The notes under the pieces: model-generated
Databases searched by the model: none
Told to the model about the DNA's origin: nothing
The model's input: the letters and a program-made list of their open reading frames with translations, nothing else
Program-made: the position numbers and the translations under genes
Assembly: GCA_020740775.1 (NCBI GenBank)
Contig: JAHEWK010000005.1
Span: forward strand, 1,674,001 to 1,738,000
From: Ilyonectria destructans
Lineage: Eukaryota; Ascomycota; Sordariomycetes; Hypocreales; Nectriaceae
DNA length: 64,000 bases
Reading direction: 5' to 3'
Shown: positions 1 to 10,987 of the stretch, piece after piece
Position numbering within the stretch: position 1 is the stretch's first letter
Layout: each line of letters begins with the position of its first letter

Positions 1-937
1 TCGGAGACCCAGGATAGAGAGCTTCGCCGCCCATCTTGGCGGGGGAAATCATGGCCTGTGCCACAATTATTCGGCCAATTCATTGCGGTTAGTAAACAGA
101 TCCGCAATTGCTCTAGCCCGTTGATCGACCCCAGCTACAAAACGAGAACTTTTGATGTTTCCCGGATGAATCATATGGTGAAGGGTGGCTCCGAGACACT
201 GCCTCCAAACTAGCGAGCGGGCTTAGTGGGCAGGGGTAGGCGGGCTTACTGCGAGGCTCCTCCATTGAGAGGTAAGGTCGGAATTAAAATCTGGATAAAT
301 AGCCCAATTGAGCAAGAATGACGACCTTCTCAGCTGATACCATTTGATCAAATGGATCTCTAAGGGGTCTCAAAAGAATGGGCCAAAAGACTGTCAATTG
401 AATGAGATGCTAGAATGATGATGCTTGCTAATAGACCTTGTATGAGGTCTCCCAATTTATGGCCCCAATGGGTCAGGCCACTGGTCCCTGTCCGGTACGG
501 TATTTCCTGTTGAAGGAAGCCGTCAATCTTGGCCTTAGTCACGACAAGGATCTGATCAAATGACCTAATTCCCCAAAAGACCGGAAAACCCCGACTCAAC
601 AGTATTCTCAAACAGTAGAGACAAACAGTAAGTGCTACACCTAGCACCAGAAGAGACAGTAGCTGAACAATAAGGTTGTTGTATACTGGTCTTTAGGGTG
701 TAAAATTGGGTACCCAGTGGGGCGCTATGGGTGCCTATGGGTGTCTAAAAGATAAGCTCAGCACCTAAAGATAAGAAAAATAATTCTATAGCTAAATTTA
801 AATTACCTAAAACTACTTGATAAATAATAAAAGATTTAATTTATTCTATATTAAATTTATATAAATCTTTAAGGCTTTAGTAATTACATTAAGACTTTCT
901 TTATCGGCGAATAATATAATAGCAGATAATACCCCTG
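1..937. other. gene-free margin, AT-rich part
   Basis: No convincing gene is visible. A 95-codon minus-strand open frame (360-647) has no recognisable motif and no support. The stretch from about 770 to 930 is strongly AT-rich, as is usual for RIP-affected or repeat-relic DNA in filamentous ascomycetes. Confidence 0.5.
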
Positions 938-1004
938 GTGGAATCTTATGAAGGATTGCCTGCGCGTTGGAGTCTGAATGGTTGTAAGTCCAGCCCGAGG
1001 GAGC

Positions 1005-1218
1005 GCGCCTTATATGTAGTGCTTAGTAGGTCGGAATATGCTGCCCTAAGTGTTCTCTACGGGATGTATGGTGTAGGACTATGCAATAAAAATGAAGTCG
1101 TCGTAATTAGGGCGCTTCGTATGTAGTGTTTGGTCGGTCGAAAAACACCGCTTTAAGCGTTATCAACGGGGTATATGGTGTAGGACGATGCAACAACCTG
1201 AAGTCGTCGTAATTGGGA
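1005..1218. repeat. two-copy tandem repeat, ~107-bp unit
   Basis: Two diverged direct copies lie head to tail, unit 1 from about 1005 and unit 2 from about 1112. Both share blocks such as TATGTAGTG near the start, ATGGTGTAGGAC in the middle and TGAAGTCGTCGTAATT at the end. Differences are scattered substitutions, many of them transitions. No protein is encoded across the repeat that I recognise. Confidence 0.8.
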
Positions 1219-1449
1219 TGGGATTGGTGTTAAGGTTATCCCAGTTAAGCTCTATGTATTAAGGAGGGAAGAGAACTCAAGAGGGAAATGAGTTGGGGCT
1301 GACATAAACTCTTGATGTCGTGAATCACTGTGCGTAACAGCAGCCTAAAGGCCGTGCAGCACGCTATAAGGGAGTAGAGTACTTTTTTTGCCATATAAAT
1401 TTGTATGTATTGCTGAGCGAATGCCTCGCTACCCCCGTGTAAGTGAGCC

Positions 1450-1721
1450 CGCCATCGCCGTAACCACAACTCCACCTCCCTCCCTTTCCCTTTAAAAGGT
1501 AGGGCTTCCTCAAGTTACTTCAGGCATTTTTCCTTTGTGCATCATCAGACACCGCCATCGTCACCACAACTCCACCTCCCTTTCCCTTAGAAGGCAGGGC
1601 ATCCTCAAGTTACGCAGGCATTCCTCCCTTGTCCCTCATCAGACCCCGCCATCGTTACCACAACTCCGCCTCCTGCATCCTCAAGTTACTTCAGGCATTA
1701 TTCTCTTGTACATCATCAGAC
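1450..1721. repeat. three-unit tandem repeat (minisatellite-like)
   Basis: Three consecutive units begin with CGCCATCG at 1450, 1553 and 1647 and share, in order, CCACAACTCC, a CCTCC-rich block, TCCTCAAGTTAC, CAGGCATT and CATCAGAC. Unit lengths are about 103, 94 and 75 bp; the shortening of unit 3 is a deletion of the CCCTTTCCCTT part. Small open frames that cross it only reflect the repeat. Confidence 0.8.
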
Positions 1722-1842
1722 CACCACGCACACCAAGATGGCAACAGACCTGACGCGTCTCAAAGAGACACTGTAACTTCTCGACCGCCCGCTCCGAGAG
1801 GCAGCCGCCGATTTCTAGCGGCGATGCGAAGACGAAACACTG

Positions 1843-3467
1843 ATGTCGAAAAAGGACCTGAGTCGGTGGTTTGACCCCGACTTTCGCCCTGGTCTATACA
1901 CCATAGACATGGCCAAGAAAAAAGCACACTGCAGCATCGACGATACCAGGGCTTGGAGAAAGCGGAAGGATAAGGCTGTGAACGACCCAACCGAAAGCGA
2001 CTCTGTGACCCCCCGCGGTGGGCTCGGCGCCTCGAGCGCATCACTAACAATGCGGCATCCGCCGAAAAGGCGCCGCAGGAGTCTTGATGCATTGGAGCCG
2101 GAAGATCTCGAGAGCAAGCGTCCCTGCAACCACGATGGGACCGAGCCTGGAAACGGAATCTACGATACGCGAACGCCGCCGCCACCATACTCAATGGCTC
2201 AGACTTTGCGGATTGCCTTAGAGTCGCTGGGAAGGGTGTGGATATACTTGATTATCTCAACATCCTAAGGAACATTTAGTAAGCTCTTCTCGATCTGCTA
2301 GAAACCTGCAGTACTCCCACTTTTCTCTCTCTCACTCATGGGTCATAAACACTAACTAGGTTGGATAGGCATCCCTCACTGGGACAGATCTGCGGCCGAC
2401 GCTGATCTAAGGGCTCCTAATCCAATTACGACCCTGGCAACTTACTGTACGGGCAAGAAGAGACTCAAGATCCTTGCTCATTCAGATTTCCGAGGAGGTT
2501 TCTTATGCGATGCCGTTGGACTCGGCAAGTCTTTGACTGCTTTAGCTACAGCTATGGAGCTACGCGAGAAAATGTTGCCCTATTGTGGCTTTATCTTGGT
2601 GGTTTGCCGTTCGGGCTGTATGGTGCAATCAACCTTTCAGAAGTGGGGTTTTAACAGCGTGGCCACGCTGTTTTCCAGTGCGAGGTGTGCTACTACGCAG
2701 AGGAAGCTACAGCGGGACCGCCACCATATTTGGGAGACGGCGCGCCCCGGAGGGCACGCCGATCTCCAACACCAATGCGATGAGATTAAGAAGCACTACA
2801 AGAAGGTAGGCAAATGTCATGCTCTCTGTTGTACGGTCACATACTGATATCATTAAATAGGAGATGCATTTTCTTGTATTATCCTCGACAGTGCCAACTT
2901 TCCTGTAAAGGAGCTACTCAAATTTAATGTAGTTGTGTGCAGTGAACCTTTCTTCCGCCAACGATGCATATTACAGTACCGTCCACTCCTTTTCAATTGA
3001 TATAGCAGATAAGTTATTTCAGTCGCCGCCTAAGCGCATTCACGCCCCACTGCATTTATCCCTATATGGCGAACTCAACCAGGACATTATATGTTTGATC
3101 GTGGATGAGTCCCATAATGCCAAGAACGAAGACTCCCAGCTGAACCGGCTTGCAGCTTCTCTCGAGCAGCAGATCCAGCATGCACAATAAGGCTTCAAGC
3201 TGCAGATGGGGATTTGCGCAGCTTTCTAAAGCCCCACGACCGGCTTCGAATCCCATCCTTGCAACGATTCCCAAGATCCTTCGAAATACCCCTGAGTCTG
3301 ATGAAGATGAGGAGGAGGCCACCGAAAATGAGGATGAGTTTGAGTCTTCTTTGAGGTCGATCTATCTGGAAGAAGATTTTGTGTATGAAGATGATTCTGG
3401 AGATGAGACATTTGATCCGAGAGACGGCCGCAGGGTTCCATCCGGGATCCGGGTCAGATGGTTATAA
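1843..3467 (+). pseudogene. SNF2-type DNA helicase/ATPase relic
   Basis: Two hallmark helicase motifs survive. Motif I is GGFLCDAVGLGKSLTAL, encoded just before and through 2533, with conserved context after it. A DEAH-like motif II, LIVDESHNAKN, lies near 3090-3125. Between them the frame changes several times with stops (about 2850-2935), and no C-terminal helicase domain follows: the last open piece (3150-3467) is an acidic low-complexity tail. The preceding open frame (1843-2268, with a basic KRRRRS patch) may be the original N-terminal part, but this is inference. Normal SNF2 proteins are far longer. RIP or simple decay is the likely cause of the breaks. A badly intron-split but live gene is less likely because I could not thread one frame through with splice sites. 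Confidence 0.55.
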
Positions 3468-3489
3468 TTCCAATGACAGCACGAGCAAG

Positions 3490-4430
3490 TCTACAAAATA
3501 ATAACCTATAGTTTTTATTTTTATTTAATTTTATTTTTTAGGCTTTATATGTTAATGGATTTAGTCTTAATGACATCCAGTCAATTGGCAATCGGTTGCA
3601 ATATTTTTGCTACTCTTCAATTGAGACGTACCTTTTCCGTCACAACACTATCGCGGTCATCACAGATCTACTTCTGGGTGGGTTGTGTGTTCTTAGTGTC
3701 CTCTGTCCCCGCCCTCACTCACTGTATAGCTTTAATCTATCTTATGATATTAAGTAAAGCTACCAAATACATTCAATTGAGGAACAAAGTGTGCATCATG
3801 CATGGTATCAGATTACTAGCTAGGAATCAGAGTCTATTTGTGTCATACCGCCATACCCATTGCCCTTCGGTGCCTGCACCGTGCCAGTGAGGTGCCAGCC
3901 GACAGAAGCAACTGGTCTACTGCCGTAAAACTTTCAAAATGCTAATTGTATATAAGTATAAATTCTTATACCTAAGTTTAGCATAAGGCAATATAACTGG
4001 CCTGTATGCCTGCCTTAAAGTATTTTATTCTAAGAAAGATTAAATTTCTACCTTAAAATAAATCGAAAGATAAAATTTAAACAGTAAAACTTGGAGGATA
4101 AATACTTTAAATAAAGCTTATTTAATTTTCTTAAGTTAAGCTTGCTAATAGGTATATTGTTAAGACTTCTTATTGAAATTAGCCTATACACTTAAGTGTG
4201 CGATAAGCATTTTGAACGTATGCAAATAGCAATACTCGGTATTTATTGTGACAAATTGCACCCAGGCTTGCTTTCTGTTGATATTATGCATTCTCCCAAT
4301 ATAACTCCTAATACGCCTCCGAGGCTGAATCCATCAACTCACTAACTATACAAGGCCGAAAAGTAAAAGGTCAAGGAGCAAGGCCGTGGGTCATCATTTC
4401 GTAGACTTGCTCGTTCGTTCATTCCTTCGC
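3490..4430. other. AT-rich intergenic DNA, no gene seen
   Basis: The region holds runs of A/T and no motif-bearing open frame. The 113-codon frame at 3549-3890 has a hydrophobic composition typical of AT-rich random sequence. This looks like RIP-degraded or intergenic DNA. Confidence 0.5.
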
Positions 4431-4438
4431 TCAATCAT

Positions 4439-5161
4439 TCATTCATTCGTGCTGTCGCTGTCATAGGAATCATAACCATCTGACCCGGAGCCCGGATGGA
4501 ACCCGCCGGCGGGTGGTCCGCCCCCATTTTGGAACGGGTTCCCCGGCTGGTTCTGGCCGGTGACGTTGAAGAAGGCAGGAGCGCCACCAGGCGCCGGAGC
4601 GTTCATCGGGGGTGGAGGCGGCGGCGGAGGAAAGCCTCCTCCGGGAAAGCCTCCTCCGAACTGACCGCCCATATCTCCCGGCGGCGGTGGCGGCGCAAAG
4701 TGGCCGTCCATTGGACCACCGAAGCCGGAATGCGGCGGCGGCATCGACATCGGCATCGGGTTCGGGACGGCCCCGTTGAAGTGGTTCTGCCGGGACCCAC
4801 TCCCCTTCCGGCTGCTCCGCCCGCTACGGCTGCTGCGTCCGCTGCTGCTACTGCCAGAGTAGTAGTAGCGATCGTCAGCCGTGCTGACCCAGTACAGCTG
4901 GGTGTCCGGCTCGAAGTAGGAGCCGGATGACCAGTTGGAGTAGGTGGACTGGTCGTCGGAGATGTCACGCGTCTTCTTCTTGACCACCGTGGCGCCGCGA
5001 GGTGCGCCGGCGGCCCAGGAGAGGAAACGCATGGACATGGGCTGTTTCTGTTTCTTCGGGAGCTTCCTGTATGTGGTGGTCCACTGGGACGAGGTGGTGC
5101 TGAAGCCGTCGATGTTGTCGTCTGAGTAGACGGAGCTACTCCTGTGGGATCGGGAAGGCAT
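4439..5161 (-). CDS. Ser-rich / Pro-Gly-rich hypothetical protein, 240 aa
   Basis: Single-exon gene whose composition is clearly not random. Residues 1-60 are polar with a conserved-looking segment (QPMSMRFLSWAAGAPRG). Residues 60-125 are Ser/Tyr/Arg-rich, with an SSSSGRSSRSGRSSRK stretch that resembles an SR-type phosphorylation target. From 126 onward it is Pro/Gly/Phe-rich, with two polyproline runs (PPPPP and an 8-Pro run) and an acidic Ser/Asp tail. There is no signal peptide or membrane segment. Polyproline tracts could bind SH3, WW or profilin domains; that is inference. The start is the first in-frame ATG after stops. I do not recognise a named family; low-complexity proteins of this kind are frequent in Sordariomycetes. 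Confidence 0.75.
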   Translation of the reverse strand: MPSRSHRSSSVYSDDNIDGFSTTSSQWTTTYRKLPKKQKQPMSMRFLSWAAGAPRGATVVKKKTRDISDDQSTYSNWSSGSYFEPDTQLYWVSTADDRYYYSGSSSSGRSSRSGRSSRKGSGSRQNHFNGAVPNPMPMSMPPPHSGFGGPMDGHFAPPPPPGDMGGQFGGGFPGGGFPPPPPPPPMNAPAPGGAPAFFNVTGQNQPGNPFQNGGGPPAGGFHPGSGSDGYDSYDSDSTNE

Positions 5162-7458
5162 TGCGGGTGATGTGACGGTGACACGGGTTTAGTGAGATGA
5201 GGATTTGTCGCCCGTAACTAGTATAGACGGTGCGTGGTTGGTTTGTTTGGCGATGAGTGTAGCTGTTCACCACTCGATGACACTAGTCATTCCTCTGCGG
5301 TGCCGTGTCTTGCAATGCTTAGTGTTTAGGCAGTGTGAGAATTGGAGTTGCAAGACCAATTCAAGGTTGTGTCGAGTATCAATGGACTGGCAACATAGGG
5401 TGACTGGGTTCACCCTTGGACAGAGATGAAGATCAAGTAAAGCAGCTTGTGGGAGAAGGATGAGACAAATGGAACAGCACCTTGGAACGGGACGCTGGGG
5501 GCAGATATACCCCGAGAGCTCCGATGACAATACGAATAGGAGCGGGCAGTTGCATGGCCCCCAAGCCGCGCTGGGGAAGCTCCGCAACGTCTGCCTATCC
5601 CTCGTGGAGCGTTCTCACATTATGCGGGCGACAGTCTACGCGACAAGCTCACGGCCGTTGCACATCGAGTCAGCTAGTAAAAAAAGGAATATGGACGCCT
5701 CGGGCGAGGGGGGTGTGTGTGTGATACGTCGTCTGGCCAAGCCGACTGGACGAGGGGGATACGACGCCGCCGTGTACCGACGCGGTGCGGCACGCAGCAG
5801 TGAGATACCAGGCAGCCGGTCTCGTCTCGGTATCGCGGCGGAGGTAGGCGAGCGGCTCTGCAGCCGGCTGCAGCATAGAGGGGAAAGAGGAATGTGACCG
5901 GGATGCGGTGCGAGCTGGGCAAGCTGGGCGATCTTGCGCCACTGTCCGCCTCGCTTTTCGGGAGGGGAAGCCAGACGGGTGGTGCTGGACGCGGGGGGGT
6001 GTGGGAGCCCGCGTGAGATCCAAGGCCCCAGGACGAGTGGTTTGCGTGAAGCTGACGAGGTGGTGGTGAGTGATGAATTGGCCATGTGCATGGGCGTCAG
6101 AATGGTTCGCCAGCTTGCACGCAGCTCCAGGGTGGACCGATCATCAGGTACGGGGCAACTCCCATTATGCTCGCTGCCAAAGCCAATGGGTTAGTTCGTG
6201 AACCAGCGGCTCTCGAACTGCCTACGCCCTACAGGGAGCCTCCTCGCCTAGCGATCCACTGTGCCCCAGGACGATGTGCGCGGGTCAAGTTCACGCAGCT
6301 TGGCACGAATGAATGGCCAAGAGGCCTCGGACGAGAAACCAGCTCACGGCGGCGTGCATCAAAGACGAGCGAAACAAAGTGGCAACAACTCCGCATCTGC
6401 ACCCGGCGGTGACCCAGCGCCGGTAGCGAGAGAAGCGAAACCAGACCAACCATTCCGTCCCGTGAGCCATCCCATCTATCACATTGTGCACAAACTGCAG
6501 CAGTAGCGGCAACGCACGACAACGCAGCAGCCGTACCCTCTGCTTTCCCTGATGATGAGGCGGCACAACCGACGGCGGCGTCGCACACGGACACACATCT
6601 CTGGCCCTCGGGTGCTTGGGGGCGTTGTTTCGGTGAGGTCGACGAGTGCAGTGCCGGTGCGTTGTGATTGGAGCGATGCGAGGTCGCTGCGAAGTGTAAC
6701 GCTGTGCTGCGAGCATTGGTGTCGTTGGTTGGTTGCCCAGCTCAGGGCTGCAACGGAGGCTTGAAAGTTCAATGAGATAGGGCGGACGAAGGACGATAAG
6801 CAGTAATGCACAAGGGAAATGGCGACATATTTTTGGAAAGGACTCATGCAGAGATGGTCGGCATGATTCAAGATACGACACCATCAGGATGTGTTGTGCG
6901 TTGGCGTTGGTTCACATGTTTGTTTGACCGTTTGAGGACGGTGAAAGAGACACGAAAGTAGGGTTGAATGGATTCACGTGTAGAGTTTCAAAGAGGCTCA
7001 AGAGGTTGAATGTGATGAGGTAGCTTGAATAAGGTATCAATGCAGTGTTTTAAACAGGCGCAAGATACACAGAGCCTCAATCCGATAGGGTGCCGGGTTG
7101 AAAAGGATGCAGTCCACGACTGGAGTCTAGGGTAGCTGTCCTACAAGACCTGTCTGACTGGTGAGGATGATCGGTGATCAGGCGAGATCAGATCGTCGAT
7201 GAGGGACGCAACGGCTACCCAGACAGGCCAAGGCAATGCTTGGCCGATTCAATAGCTTCGGCAATTGGAAATTGAAAACACATTTTCTCTCTGCCCGAGA
7301 TATGACGGGCGTTAGTGAGGGTGTCAACAGCTGTCTTGCATATGCGTACAGATATTATGAGGCGAACGGGACTGCATGGCGTTGGCTGGGCTTTCTCCAC
7401 TAGCCGCCTCGATTTGGATCGGCCAACCGACGAGCGATTGCCGACGGCTGTTGGTATT
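5162..7458. other. GC-rich gene-free region
   Basis: Many short overlapping open frames occur on both strands, as expected for GC-rich DNA, but none shows a domain, signal peptide or splice-linked continuation. A short GT run (about 5710-5722) is present. The region could hold regulatory DNA or long non-coding RNA; nothing in the sequence decides this. Confidence 0.45.
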
Positions 7459-7467
7459 GTCGTTCTG

Positions 7468-7857
7468 GAGTAACGGAATATACACACCAGAAAATGGAAT
7501 ATACACACCAAATACAGGGGTATAGACCAATTAAAATGCACAAGCCTTACAAGGGTTATAGCAAGGCTCCACACCACTCCTTTATCCTTGTACTTTCTGT
7601 CCCTCCTTAACAGATAAAAATCAGATAAGTTCTCTCGTATTTAATTCTATAAAAATTCTATAAAGAAAAGGATAAATCACTTAGTAGTTAGGGCTAGTAG
7701 TTATGAGCTAGATACTAGGGTTAGTGGTTAGGGATTAGGGTTAGGTGCTAGGGTTAGGGTTAACGGAATCTGTTCCTTGTATGTACCTGTTAGTGAGATG
7801 TGCGTGGGGTACTTCGGTGTGCATATTCCATTTTCAGGTGTGTAAATTCCGCTACTC
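7468..7857. mobile_element. 390-bp MITE-like element with 9-bp target duplication
   Basis: The ends are imperfect inverted repeats of about 40 bp. The left end (7468-7508) starts GAGTAACGGAAT; the right end (about 7818-7857), read on the other strand, starts GAGTAGCGGAAT. Each end carries a pair of GGAATATACACACC-like subrepeats. The element is flanked by a perfect 9-bp direct repeat, GTCGTTCTG, at 7459-7467 and 7858-7866. There is no coding capacity. A 9-bp duplication with long terminal inverted repeats fits a Mutator-like (MULE) non-autonomous element by established criteria; hAT elements normally give 8 bp. The interior is AT-rich and contains a telomere-like tract. Confidence 0.75.
7688..7759 (+). 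repeat. degenerate telomere-like TTAGGG tract
   Basis: Exact TTAGGG hexamers occur at 7688, 7728, 7735 and 7754, with one-base variants (CTAGGG, TTAGGT, TTAGTG) between them. TTAGGG is the telomere repeat of most filamentous ascomycetes. The tract lies inside the 390-bp inverted-repeat element, so it is interstitial and was probably carried by the element or captured at a break repair. Confidence 0.75.
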
Positions 7858-7866
7858 GTCGTTCTG

Positions 7867-10800
7867 GGACCTGGCATGCCCATGCACCAAGGGCCCTCAA
7901 CCGCCGATTGTTTCCAGTCCCATTCATCCGTCAATTAAGACATTGGAAACACATCACACCAGGTTCAAACAGACGGTCGCCGGGTCTGGTCCTCTGCCCC
8001 TCCACATCCCGTGCCCCTGGAGGCCCTGGAGGGCGGGAAACCTGACGCCTTACGTGGTACCCGCCCTGAAACGGGCCCCTGTGTAGAACCTGCTCCGTCT
8101 GGTGTTCTGTGCCCGTGTCCCACCGAGCAGTTGTCCAGTCCTGGGCGTGCGTACGTCGGAGCATGTAACACCGGAGAGGGAGGCAGCCCACCGCATTGAA
8201 GCTGGCTGGCGGGAGTTGTCACCACATTGGGGTCAGATCATCGACAAGAGCCAGCCGGGCTTTTCTGGCGTTTGACCTGCAGAGACGAAGGGACGAGAAA
8301 ATGGCGATATTGCGGCCGTTTATTGCTGAACGGCATGCGCGCCAAGCCGCCCGGCATCAGCAAGGCGATACCGATGCTTGGCTGATGGAGAATGGAAGAG
8401 GCCTGGAAGCATCCGAGCGTGCCTTGACGGGTGGATCCCTTAACGCTCGCGAGTCTCCATTCTGGGATCGCATGCTTTCTCAGCGGGCTTCGAAAATCCT
8501 CCCAAAACCTTATGTAAGGCTATGGACGCTGGAGCAGAGCGATTGGGCGATTGGGCCATGTCGCTGTGATGGGGAGAGCGGCGCATCACGGACTAGGGTG
8601 AGTCTTGGCCAGGTACAGGGGGAGGATGAATGATTGCATTACATGTACGTACTTCGTACGGAGGGGAATGCGATCGGAAGCGAGCAAGGCAAGAGGGACG
8701 GCATCGTCTCGACCGTCGGGACGTGGGGTTCAGACTCCCGACGATGGTTCATGATTTAGAAGCCATGCGAGTAGCGTGCGACCATTGCAAGACGATGTCC
8801 TTGTACGGAGTAGGAGGAACCTGTCTAAGGGTTCTCTTACCCAGATCGGCGTCTGAGTTCGAGTCCATCGGCTGCATTTTCGGAGGGACCCATCCATACT
8901 GGAGCAGTTGGAAACAGACCAGACGAAGAGCTTTGACGGAATCCGCGGCATGCTGGATCGAGGTTGGGATCGCTGGGCCATCCTATGCGAGATTGTATGT
9001 ACAAGGCTCCCAAGGCAGTCGTGCTGTGCTGTTAGTTTAGGCCAGCCATGATTAAATTCCTGTGCCTCTTAGGTACCATAAATAGGACCAAATGCTAGAC
9101 GCTTCTGCGTTAGTGATGGATACGGCTGTCGTGAATGGATAGGGTTTGGGGGCCGTGGAAACTGGTGATGACTGCATAGAGAAGAGAATGGGGCGCACGG
9201 CTAAGCTCGGGGACATTTTAAATTTTGGGAGACTCTTGTTAGACGGCGACGCTATTCCCCTTGGTGACTGGGACGTAGTGCCAAAGCGGTTTGGCCGCCA
9301 AGTACGAGGAGGATGAAGCTGGTGATGCTGATTGAGTACGAGACGATGGGGTTTCTCGCATCCCAATTGCAGCATGGGTGTCCTCGGATACTGAATAGTT
9401 GCCGACATCCGGGCTGGGCGCCTTGGAACTTGTCAGCGGCGCCGGGTTGTAACAGCGGGCCAGAAGTCGGCGGGCAGCGGCCGTAGTCAGTGACCACTTC
9501 TCTTCTGTTCGGTCTCGCTCTCACTTTTGCACTCCATGGCTGGGTGGCACTCACACAGGCGGCACAGGCTTCGGCACACAGGCTACCGCGCCTTATGTAA
9601 GAGGTTGAATGGGAAGAGAAACACGGCACGCGGCGCACCTTCGACCGCACACGGAGACAGAAATGCCAGGGGAGTTGAGGCCCCGAGGGAAGAGGAATCC
9701 GCACCCGTTTTGGGTCGTCGGGCGCTCAGTCCAGGCGCCGCTTCGAGCTGTCTGCTGCTCCTTGCGTTTCGTTTTGGCACAGCACCCAGCGGCTGCAGTG
9801 CGACGTACGACGGGCCGACGACGACGGTAATAGACAGTGGGCGGGTTGGCCGCCGCTGGGCTGATGGAGCACGTCTTTCACTTCTCCATTAGGTTGTTCC
9901 AAAATCGCCATGGAGCCACCAATCAATCACACGACGAAGCCGGCCTGGCCCCAGCGCAGTCCGAAACCCAGCCCAGACCCTCTGACTCGCTCCCGCTCGC
10001 CGTGGCTGCAGCATGAAAACCCAAACCCGCATGGATATTCGCGCGGTGATGTGTGAAGTGATTCTTCTTCTCTGGCCTTGCAGGCGAGAAAAACAACAAT
10101 AACAATAACCCAAACCCGGAAAAACTCAGTCGACGTAGATGCAGCGGCCGTCGACAGAAACCGGATCGTTTCCCCTGTCTCCCCCCATTCCCCTGCCGTA
10201 TCCCGGCGCGCCCGCCCACCACACAGTTTCCCAAGGGGAGGGAAAAAAAGGGCGCCAATCCTGCCCTACCCTGCAGGCCTAGTCCCGTATAGGCGGCCGA
10301 CCCACCTTCCCCCCTTCCTGGTCCCCTGCCTGCCCTGGCCTGACTGGGCAAGCCTGCGGTGAGAACTGGGTCCGGCCGGGCCTCTCCTGGCGAGTCTTCT
10401 GTGGTGTGGCGCCAACCCAGCACTGAGCGACTGCGAGAGACGCCAGAGACCTGCTGCAGCGCGATCCAGCTCACGCTGCAGCGCTGCCCCCAGCGTCTCC
10501 TTCCCCCAGTGTCTCCTGCCCAAGTGCCATCTCGGGTCTGCTGCTCTCCTGTTGGTCCGTTGCCCTGGCCCCCCATCGCTCATCCACTCAGCGCTCAAGA
10601 CTCGGGGCCATCACCTCCACCCAAACTCGCTCACGCTGTCCATTCCATCAATCCACCCGTCCACCCATCCCAACCCATCCACCATCCACCATCAGCCGTC
10701 CGCCATCCATCCATCTCATCCATCCAACAAATCCAACCATCAGCAAATCGACCCGGAATCCCCTCATCATCTCCTCCGATCGCCGCCGCGCTCCTCCTCG

Positions 10801-10987
10801 TCCGTCTCCCGCCTTCTCGAGTCCACGCCGTCGTCCGTGCCGCCATTGACGCCTCGACCGTCTCCTCGCGATCCCCCTCGAGCCCCCTGGAATACGGCGT
10901 GACCTCGACCGAACGACGTCCATCTCCTAGGGCACGCCTTGGTCGGCGGTTTCTGCCCTTCGAGGAGGCCCTTCCTCAGTCCTCGCC
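7867..10987. other. gene-free stretch and long 5' leader/promoter of next gene
   Basis: No supported coding region was found. The open frames at 8196-8633 and 8630-9040 lack motifs and codon bias I would trust. The last ~600 bp before the ATG at 10988 are pyrimidine-rich, with a CCATCCATC-type microsatellite (about 10640-10740) and long CT stretches, which is typical of fungal promoters and 5' untranslated leaders. Confidence 0.45.

Noticed and set aside
1760..2194. Minus-strand frames opposite the helicase relic.
   Set aside because: Arg/Ser-rich shadow frames without motifs.
8196..9040. Two adjacent open frames (145 and 136 codons).
   Set aside because: GC-rich DNA gives many such frames; no recognisable motif and both strands are equally open.
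10640..10740. CCATCCATC-rich stretch considered as a CRISPR-like or functional repeat array.
   Set aside because: Simple-sequence microsatellite in a pyrimidine-rich fungal leader; no spacer structure. The host is eukaryotic, so CRISPR is not expected.
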